IMG/VR virus record: IMGVR_UViG_3300013120_000602
Coordinates: 1 to 33,001 of that record
Direction: 5' to 3' (one strand)
From: a virus
DNA: 33,001 bases
Shown piece by piece: positions 13,888-20,307 of this stretch (positions are counted from its first letter, which is position 1; every line of letters starts with the position of its first letter). The position numbers and the translations under genes are program-made. A model generated the notes under the pieces. It saw only the letters and a list, made by a program, of their open reading frames with translations, was not told the origin of the DNA and did no database searches.

Positions 13888-14436
13888 ATGCAAAAGTATA
13901 ATGTAAAGATTAAACTTGTTACACCCTATTTACAAGCAAGATTTTCAGATGAAGCAAAGAAGTCCTTAAAAGTAAAGGCAGGAAATAAGGCAAAAATCCA
14001 AGATGACGATAGTTGGAAGAGCTTACTTTATAAAGATAAGAAAGAAGGTATTTATATCCCATCTGCCCATTTTAGAGAATGTCTTGTAAATGGTGGTAAG
14101 AGTGTTAAGAAAAAACCAGTAGGATCATTTAAAGAGATAGTACAATCATATTTCTTTATTGAACCAGCTAAAATATATATTGGAAAATTAGAACCTGATG
14201 AGATAAACGAATCTTATCCTTCAAGAAAAGAGGGAACTAGAGTAAAATTATTACATCCTAAATTTCATGCAGGATTAGAAATTGATTTTATCATAGGAAT
14301 ATTACATGAGGAAGTGATTGATGCAGCTACTATACAATTGATATTACAAACAGCAGGTCGAGAAAAAGGAATTGGGGCTTGGCGTGCTGGAGGACATGGA
14401 AGATTTGAAACTATTAAATTTGAAGTTATAAATTAA
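13888..14436 (+). CDS. RAMP/Cas7-like phage protein
   Basis: 182 residues after AGAGGAGAAAAG. The pattern is that of single RAMP-fold proteins: an N-terminal strand YNVKIKLVTPYLQ; IYIPSAHFRECLVNGGK, which resembles the 'IPgSslRGalr' segment of Csm3/Cas7; and a C-terminal AGREKGIGAWRAGGHGRFE, which resembles the glycine-rich RAMP loop. I recall stand-alone proteins of this type in various phages without a CRISPR array. There is no array, Cas6 or Cas10 in the window. It might bind RNA or nucleic acid, but no function is known. It is flanked on both sides by AT-rich repeats and separated from its neighbours by more than 200 bases. Confidence 0.62.
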   Translation: MQKYNVKIKLVTPYLQARFSDEAKKSLKVKAGNKAKIQDDDSWKSLLYKDKKEGIYIPSAHFRECLVNGGKSVKKKPVGSFKEIVQSYFFIEPAKIYIGKLEPDEINESYPSRKEGTRVKLLHPKFHAGLEIDFIIGILHEEVIDAATIQLILQTAGREKGIGAWRAGGHGRFETIKFEVIN

Positions 14437-14664
14437 ATTTATTTGAATTACATTGTGTTAAATTATGTTGAATTGAATTAACTTGACTTTTTAAATTATA
14501 AAAATAAAGAAACATTAAAAATATAAATATATTAAATTGCTTTGTATTAATTTATGTTGGATTATATTAACCAGTTTTAGTTGGTTTAAATTGGATTTCA
14601 TTTATTTGTTTTGTGTTGAATTAGATTAACTTTATTAATTATAAAAGAAGAGGGGGGGAAATTA
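14437..14664 (+). repeat. degenerate AT-rich repeats downstream of the RAMP-like gene
   Basis: The same TTGTGTTAAATTA/TTGTATTAATTTA motifs as upstream recur in decayed form, including another TTGACTTTTTAAA at 14483. No ORF is seen. The stretch ends in the RBS (AGAGGGGGGGAAA) of the next gene. It may promote the glycan genes that follow. Confidence 0.5.
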
Positions 14665-15678
14665 ATGGGAATAAAACAATATTCAGTAGCCATTATCGGT
14701 TGTGGAAGTATAGGAGCATTGAAACCAGATAAATATGATTCACCAGAGACAGATAATGTTTTAACTTGGGGACATGCCTTCTATAACCATCCACAATTTT
14801 CAGAGATAGTCTTTATTGATATCGATAGAACAAAAGCAGAACAAGCAGCTAAAAAATGGGGGGGAACTTCTCATACTCGACTACCATTAACCTTACAAAC
14901 ATTCAAACCAGATATTATAGTAGTTGCTTTAAATACAGAAAAACATTTCCAAACTTTCTTAGATATCACTAAAATAGATAATTACAAACCAAAAGTAGTT
15001 ATTGCAGAAAAACCTTTCACAAATTCAACATATCAAGCCCAAGTTATCTCTGAATTATATCAAAGATTAGAAATACCTCTAATTGTTAATTATCACCGAA
15101 GATTTGTAACCTCTATCTTAGAATTCAAAAATAAGATAGATTATAATTTATGTATTCCTGTCTATAATTGTATCTTATATTATACTAGAGGATTAAAAAG
15201 AGATGGTTCTCATGGGATAGATTTAATGAGATTTTTCTTCGGAGATTATTTAGAAGGGAAAATACTAGATACAAAACCTCCTTTAATTGATTATCATGAA
15301 ACAGACCCTACTTATACAGTTCATATGTCTTTTGAAAAATGTCATAATATTTTTCTTTGTCCTATTGATGGTAGAGAATATGATCTGTTTGAATTTGATA
15401 TAACAACTAAAGAAGGAAGATTTAAATTTGTAGATCATTCTCAATATTACCAATTTCATGAGAGAATACCAGAACCAACTTATGGAAATTATGATACTTT
15501 AAATTTTATTCCCAAAGTTACTCAAAAAACAAAACTAACTTCTACATTATCAAGAGTAGTTCAAACTGCTGTTAATCATATAGAGAAAGGTATAACAAAT
15601 CCTAGTACATCTAAGAATGCCATAGAAGTACATAGAATAATGGATGATTTACTACTAAAAAGGATAGATAATAAATGA
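14665..15678 (+). CDS. Gfo/Idh/MocA-family NAD(P)-dependent oxidoreductase
   Basis: 337 residues. N-terminal Rossmann fold with VAIIGCGSIGALKPD (residues 7-21), then DIDRTKAEQAAKKWG and VVIAEKPFT, the EKP-type motif of the family near residue 113. The C-terminal part is a mixed beta domain with YHRRF and GSHGIDLMRFFFGD, where histidine acts in the catalytic site. These enzymes oxidise or reduce sugars, often nucleotide sugars (WbpB/WlbA type). The aminotransferase gene overlaps its stop, as in pathways that oxidise C3 and then aminate it. Confidence 0.85.
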   Translation: MGIKQYSVAIIGCGSIGALKPDKYDSPETDNVLTWGHAFYNHPQFSEIVFIDIDRTKAEQAAKKWGGTSHTRLPLTLQTFKPDIIVVALNTEKHFQTFLDITKIDNYKPKVVIAEKPFTNSTYQAQVISELYQRLEIPLIVNYHRRFVTSILEFKNKIDYNLCIPVYNCILYYTRGLKRDGSHGIDLMRFFFGDYLEGKILDTKPPLIDYHETDPTYTVHMSFEKCHNIFLCPIDGREYDLFEFDITTKEGRFKFVDHSQYYQFHERIPEPTYGNYDTLNFIPKVTQKTKLTSTLSRVVQTAVNHIEKGITNPSTSKNAIEVHRIMDDLLLKRIDNK

Positions 15679-17003
15679 GCATATTAGCAATTAATGGAGG
15701 AGAATCTGTTAGAAAGAATTTATTTCCTAATCAAATAAACATAGGAAAGGAAGAAACAGAAGCAGTAAATAAAGTATTAGAATCAAAATCATTATCAGCT
15801 TTCAGAGGGACTTGGAGACATGAAGCTCCAGGATTTTGGGGAGGGGAACAAGTTCAAGCTGTGGAAAAAGAATGGTCTGAATATTTTAACACTCAACATA
15901 GCATTTCTGTCAACAGTTGTACTAGTGCCTTACAAATAGCTTGTGGAGCAGCAGGGATTGGTCCTGGAGATGAAGTTATTGTTTCCCCTTGGTCGATGTG
16001 TTGTTCTGCCACAGCTCCTATGATTTGGAATGGAACACCTATTTTTGCTGATTTAGACCCAGAGAATTTTTGTCTCTCTCCTAAGTCAGTTAAAAATAAA
16101 ATAACAAAGAGAACCAAAGCCATTATTTATGTAGATCTTTTTGGAACTGTAGGTAGAATACAAGAAATAATGGCCATCGCAAAAGAACATAATTTGATTG
16201 TTATAGAAGATGCAGCACAAGCCATAGGATCAAAATATGAAGATCAATGGGCAGGTACTATTGGAGATATAGGTTGTTTCTCTTTTACTCAAGGAAAACA
16301 TCTAACTTGTGGTGAAGGTGGGATGATAATAACAGACAATCTTGATTTAGCTATGAGATGTAGATTAATTAAAAATCATGCAGAAGCAGTTATTGATGAT
16401 ATGGGAAAAGGAGATATTACAAAATATGCTAAAATCTTGAAATATAACATGCTTGGTTTCAATATGAGAATGACAGAAATACAAGCAGCTATAATTAGAG
16501 AACAATTAAAAAAGTTAAAAGGTTTTGTAGAGACTAGACGAGATATTGCTTATTATCTCAATGAAAAATTATCCGAAATACCTCCTATAAAACTTCCAAC
16601 TTATCCCTATGAATGCACTAATTCCTTTTATGTTCAGCCCTTTATTTGGGACACAAAAAAAGCTGAAGGAGTATCAAGAAATAATTATATTGTTGCTGTA
16701 TCTGCTGAATTAACAGGTGAAATTGGAAGACCTGATAGAAAAATGCTAACTTGTGGATATGTTGCTCCTCTCTATAGAATGCCATTGTTTCAAAATAAAA
16801 GGTTATATAAAAAAACGATTTCTCCTTTTATCCCTGATCTAGAATATGCTGCTTGTAATCATCCTAAAGTAGAGAAACTTTGGAGAGAAGAAATATTTAT
16901 TAGTTTATTACCAAATTTACCACTAAATAAAACTGACTTAGAAGACATAGTTGAAGCCTTCGTCAAAGTTTGGGAATATAGAGATGAAATATCAGGAAAT
17001 TAA
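15675..17003 (+). CDS. DegT/DnrJ/EryC1-family PLP-dependent sugar aminotransferase
   Basis: 442 residues, slightly longer than usual. PLP-site motifs: NSCTSALQIA (80-89), the Asp in VIEDAAQAIGS (Asp179) and the Schiff-base lysine in SFTQGKHLTCGEGG (Lys208). YNMLGFNMRMTEIQAA near 250-265 is the family's dimer/substrate segment. It transfers an amino group from glutamate to a keto nucleotide sugar. It overlaps the oxidoreductase stop (ATGA). Partners could be that oxidoreductase (a 3-amino sugar) or the dehydratase at 18265 (a 4-amino sugar as in PseC/LegC). Confidence 0.9.
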   Translation: MSILAINGGESVRKNLFPNQINIGKEETEAVNKVLESKSLSAFRGTWRHEAPGFWGGEQVQAVEKEWSEYFNTQHSISVNSCTSALQIACGAAGIGPGDEVIVSPWSMCCSATAPMIWNGTPIFADLDPENFCLSPKSVKNKITKRTKAIIYVDLFGTVGRIQEIMAIAKEHNLIVIEDAAQAIGSKYEDQWAGTIGDIGCFSFTQGKHLTCGEGGMIITDNLDLAMRCRLIKNHAEAVIDDMGKGDITKYAKILKYNMLGFNMRMTEIQAAIIREQLKKLKGFVETRRDIAYYLNEKLSEIPPIKLPTYPYECTNSFYVQPFIWDTKKAEGVSRNNYIVAVSAELTGEIGRPDRKMLTCGYVAPLYRMPLFQNKRLYKKTISPFIPDLEYAACNHPKVEKLWREEIFISLLPNLPLNKTDLEDIVEAFVKVWEYRDEISGN

Positions 17004-17013
17004 AACTATTTGA

Positions 17014-17748
17014 ATGTCCCAAGAAAAAATTAAATATCCCAAGTTAGAATTACATAAAGAAATAGAATATTTTAAAATGCTCCCTAATCCAGAAATAAAA
17101 GAAAGATTAATCTGTTCTTTTTTATTTCTAGTTGACAGAATAGTTAAAAAATATAAAAAATATTCTCACTATGAAGATGATTTAACTCAAGAAGGAATAT
17201 TAGGACTCATTCGAGCTGTTGAGAAATATGAAATTGATAAAGGAATCTCTTTCAAATTATATGCTTCTTGGTGGATTGTACTATATATAAAAAGAACTTT
17301 AAATAAACAAGTTACATTTATACAAACACCCAAATATGTTACTGATATTGCTGAGTATATCATAAGACACAAAATTGATTATAAAAGTAATAACTTAATA
17401 AAATTAGCTAAATCTTTAAATATTAAAATAAGTTTTCTAGAAAAAGCTATTTATTATCTAGAGAACCCGATGATAATTAATTATGATTATACTGAAATAG
17501 AAACAACAGATAATTTTGCTATAAAACATGAAAAAAAAGAAGTAAAACAAAAAATCATTTCTAAATTATATTATTTAGATGCAAAGGAAAAAATCGTAGT
17601 TAAAATGTTCTTTGGAATAAACCCATATAGAAAACATACATTACAAGAAATTGGAGAAATTTTTCAACGAAGTAATGTAAGAATCCATCAAATAAAAAAT
17701 GAAGCAATTAAAAAATTAAAGAAGGAAATCAAAGATGATTTTATTTGA
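17014..17748 (+). CDS. sigma-70 family RNA polymerase sigma factor
   Basis: 244 residues. Region 2 is clear: DDLTQEGILGLIRAVEKYE followed by FKLYASWWIVLYIKRTLNKQ (about residues 54-93), the core-binding and -10 recognition helices. Region 4 appears as LDAKEKIVVKMFFGIN then HTLQEIGEIFQRSNVRIHQIKNEAIKKL (about 189-235), with a helix-turn-helix. No anti-sigma gene is adjacent. It sits within the glycan block and overlaps the next gene, so it may be co-expressed. It could direct host polymerase to phage promoters such as the AT-rich tandem repeats, but that is inference. Confidence 0.88.
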   Translation: MSQEKIKYPKLELHKEIEYFKMLPNPEIKERLICSFLFLVDRIVKKYKKYSHYEDDLTQEGILGLIRAVEKYEIDKGISFKLYASWWIVLYIKRTLNKQVTFIQTPKYVTDIAEYIIRHKIDYKSNNLIKLAKSLNIKISFLEKAIYYLENPMIINYDYTEIETTDNFAIKHEKKEVKQKIISKLYYLDAKEKIVVKMFFGINPYRKHTLQEIGEIFQRSNVRIHQIKNEAIKKLKKEIKDDFI

Positions 17749-18268
17749 ACCTATATCACCAAAAGAAGAAGAACTACTTGAAATTGCCAAATGGAGAAAT
17801 GAATCTCTTATCTATTTACGATCTCTAAAACCAACTCCCATAGATTTTGAACATCAATGGAAATGGGTGTATGAATCAATACAAAAAGAAAATAAATATT
17901 ATTTCATTTATTCTGCTATAAAAGATGACTTTTGGGAAAATAAAAATAAATTTATTGGGTATTGTGGTTTTAATAATATTAATAAAAAAAGTAAATATGC
18001 AGAGATGAGTCTTTTAATTGGGCCAGAATTTAGAAATAAGGGATATGGCAAAGAAGCAGCTTTAAAGTTATTAAATATAGGTTTTAGAGTGTTTAATTAT
18101 AATTGCATCTTTATCGAAGTCTATAAAACAACAAATGTTTGGGAAGACTTTTGTAGAAAACTAAGATTTCAACAAGAAGGAATTTTAAGAGACCGTACTT
18201 TATGGCAAAATAAATATTATGACAGTACCATTGGATCTATACTACAAAAAGAATGGGGTAAATCATGA
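17735..18268 (+). CDS. GNAT acetyltransferase (RimJ/RimL or PseH-like)
   Basis: 177 residues. The layout follows Acetyltransf_3: an N-terminal WRNESLIYLRS, then FIGYCGFNNI, the acetyl-CoA binding motif A in GPEFRNKGYGKEAALKLLN (about 89-107), FIEVYKTTN and FRKLRFQQEGILRD. PseH and similar enzymes N-acetylate the 4-amino group of UDP-amino sugars, and the neighbouring aminotransferase and dehydratase fit this. A protein-acetylating role cannot be excluded. Overlaps both neighbours. Confidence 0.82.
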   Translation: MILFEPISPKEEELLEIAKWRNESLIYLRSLKPTPIDFEHQWKWVYESIQKENKYYFIYSAIKDDFWENKNKFIGYCGFNNINKKSKYAEMSLLIGPEFRNKGYGKEAALKLLNIGFRVFNYNCIFIEVYKTTNVWEDFCRKLRFQQEGILRDRTLWQNKYYDSTIGSILQKEWGKS

Positions 18269-19218
18269 ATTTTTACAAGGGTTTAGAGATATTGATTCTC
18301 GGCGGTGTAGGGAGCTTAGGAAAAACATTAACCAAATTATTATTAAAGAAATATAGTCCAAAAGGAATCAGATTATTTTCTAGAGATGAATTTAAACAGT
18401 GGAATTTTAAAAAGGAAATCAAAAACTTAGGATATCTAGATAAAGTTTCTTTTATTATTGGAGATGTTAGAGATCTACAAAGTTTGACCTTGGCTATGGA
18501 AAGGGTTGATATTGTTTTTTCATGTGCTGCCATGAAACAGATACCAGCCTGCGAAGATAACCCTATACAAGCAACCCAAACAAATATCATTGGAAGTCAA
18601 AATGTGATATTAGCTGCCCAAAAAACTAAGCCTTTGAAAGTCATGAATATCAGCACAGATAAATGTGTACACCCGTCGAATCTCTATGGAGCTACTAAAA
18701 TGTGTGGTGAAAAATTATTTACTCATGCCTCTGTCTACACTGGAGGAAGACAGCCTTATTTTGCCTCTTGTCGATATGGAAATGTATTAGCTTCCAGAGG
18801 TTCTATTATCCCATTATTTAGAGAACAAATAGCACAAAACAAACCTATAACCATAACACATCCAAGCATGACAAGATTTTGGATATCCTTAGAGAAAGTT
18901 GCTCAATTTCTTTTAGATAGAGTTCAAGAAATTAAAGGGGGAGAAATCTATGTTCCCAAAATGCCTAGCACTACAGTTCTTAATATAGCCAAAGCTTTAA
19001 AACATGATATAGAATTTAATATTATTGGTTTAAGAAAAGGTGAAAAAATGCATGAAGAATTAATTGGAATTGAAGAAGGATATTATACTCTTATAAATAA
19101 AGATTATTATATAATTACTAATAAAAACAGAATGGCACCCACTTTTTCTTATAATAGTCAAAATAATCCTCTTTTTTTAAAATTAGAAGAGACTAAAAAA
19201 ATGATAGAAAGTATTTAA
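18265..19218 (+). CDS. PseB/FlaA1/CapD-like UDP-N-acetylglucosamine 4,6-dehydratase
   Basis: 317 residues. Cofactor motif LGGVGSLGKTL (residues 12-22), then FIIGDVRD, CAAMKQIPACEDNP, NISTDKCVHPSNLYGATKMCGEKLF with the catalytic YGATK, then CRYGNVLASRGSIIP and MTRFWI. These are the signatures of the short soluble PseB/FlaA1 type rather than the membrane-bound CapD type. The enzyme starts pseudaminic acid or related 6-deoxy amino sugar synthesis. The ATG overlaps the acetyltransferase stop. A UDP-hydrolase (PseG/NeuC type) was not found in the window. Confidence 0.9.
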   Translation: MNFYKGLEILILGGVGSLGKTLTKLLLKKYSPKGIRLFSRDEFKQWNFKKEIKNLGYLDKVSFIIGDVRDLQSLTLAMERVDIVFSCAAMKQIPACEDNPIQATQTNIIGSQNVILAAQKTKPLKVMNISTDKCVHPSNLYGATKMCGEKLFTHASVYTGGRQPYFASCRYGNVLASRGSIIPLFREQIAQNKPITITHPSMTRFWISLEKVAQFLLDRVQEIKGGEIYVPKMPSTTVLNIAKALKHDIEFNIIGLRKGEKMHEELIGIEEGYYTLINKDYYIITNKNRMAPTFSYNSQNNPLFLKLEETKKMIESI

Positions 19219-19241
19219 AAAGCCAATAAGGAGATGAATTT

Positions 19242-19415
19242 TTGAATATAAAAAAAATAATAGTCTCATCCAATCTCAGGAACTCTAGATTACATAGAAT
19301 AATTAAAAATGAAGCTAAAAAAAACAATCGAACTATTAGTGCAGAGATAGCCTATGTACTCGAAGACTACTATAAGAAAAATACTAAAAATAATAAAGGA
19401 GGAATTATTAAATAA
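19242..19415 (+). CDS. Arc/MetJ-like ribbon-helix-helix protein (57 residues)
   Basis: TTG start at 19242 preceded by AAGGAG at the right distance, open to TAA at 19413-19415. The layout is that of Arc-type repressors: a short strand (IKKIIVSSNLR), helix RLHRIIKNEAKKNN, turn, then RTISAEIAYVLEDYYKK. Such proteins dimerise and insert a two-strand sheet in the major groove. It may autoregulate the following acetyltransferase and downstream genes. Confidence 0.62.
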   Translation: MNIKKIIVSSNLRNSRLHRIIKNEAKKNNRTISAEIAYVLEDYYKKNTKNNKGGIIK

Positions 19416-19416
19416 A

Positions 19417-19992
19417 ATGAGATATGAAACTAAAGATATTATTTTAACACCGCTCATTTCCGAAAAACCTCTCTCTGATTGGTATCGAGAGTGGTTTTTA
19501 GATAAAGATGTTACTAAATATACTTCTCATAGAGCTTATCCTTTAACAATACAAAAGGAAAAAGAATTTATAAGTTCTTTAAACAGTCCAACTCGTATTG
19601 TTTGGCAAATTGTAACAAAAGATAGTAAGTGGTTAGGAAATGCCTCATTAGACCAAATAGATATGCTAAATAGAAAAGCTGAATTTACCATTTTAATTGG
19701 AGATAAAAATTATTGGGGAAAGGGAGTTGGTACTACTGTTGGAAAAATCCTATTATATCATGCCTTTATAGTTTTAGGATTAAATAGTGTTTGGGGAGGA
19801 TGTGCTGAACCAAATATAGGAATGAGAGAGATTTTCGCTAAATTAAATATGAAACAAGATGGTGAGTTCCCCCAAGCATTATGGATTGAAGGAAAATTTG
19901 TAGATATTTATCATTATACTATATTAAAAGATCAATATATAAAAAATTATGAGGGTGAACCTTTTGTAAAACAAGGAAATAAAAATGACTAA
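19417..19992 (+). CDS. second GNAT acetyltransferase (RimL-like)
   Basis: 191 residues from ATG 19417, preferred over an ATG at 19354 that would overlap the ribbon-helix-helix gene. Acetyl-CoA motif GDKNYWGKGVGTTVGKILL is at about residues 95-113; before it FLDKDVTKY and WLGNASL, after it VWGGCAEPNIGMREIFAKLNM. It probably N-acylates an amino sugar, which would give the pathway two acylations, as in legionaminic or pseudaminic acid. It overlaps the next gene by eight bases. Confidence 0.8.
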   Translation: MRYETKDIILTPLISEKPLSDWYREWFLDKDVTKYTSHRAYPLTIQKEKEFISSLNSPTRIVWQIVTKDSKWLGNASLDQIDMLNRKAEFTILIGDKNYWGKGVGTTVGKILLYHAFIVLGLNSVWGGCAEPNIGMREIFAKLNMKQDGEFPQALWIEGKFVDIYHYTILKDQYIKNYEGEPFVKQGNKND

Positions 19993-20305
19993 TCAAGATT
20001 TTAATATATTTTTAGAAATGATCTTAGAAAGAATAAAAAAAACATTAGGGAAGAAAGGGGAGGAATATGGAATCCCTTCTAGTCGATTTTCTAATTTTGA
20101 AGATATTGCTGAAGTAACCAAATTACCCCTAGAAGAAGGTGCTTTTATATTAATGTTAAAGCACTTTACAATAATCACAGATATTTGTATGAAGCGATAT
20201 CCAGCAAATAAAATAACAAAGGATCTTATTACTGAAAAATTTGGTGACTGTATTAATTATCTAATACTTATAGAAGGAATATTAAAGGAGAAATTAAAGG
20301 AATAA
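19985..20305 (+). CDS. DUF1599/nucleotide-modification-associated-like protein
   Basis: 106 residues. The order TLGKKGEEYG, RFSNFEDIAE, EEGAFILMLKHFTII, and EKFGDCINYLILIEGIL resembles small all-helical phage and bacterial proteins annotated DUF1599/Nmad1, which share features of MazG-like nucleotide pyrophosphohydrolases. The match is by pattern only. If right it could act on modified or free nucleotides and is not obviously tied to sugars. It ends three bases before the large glycosyltransferase gene. Confidence 0.6.
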   Translation: MTNQDFNIFLEMILERIKKTLGKKGEEYGIPSSRFSNFEDIAEVTKLPLEEGAFILMLKHFTIITDICMKRYPANKITKDLITEKFGDCINYLILIEGILKEKLKE

Positions 20306-20307
20306 TT

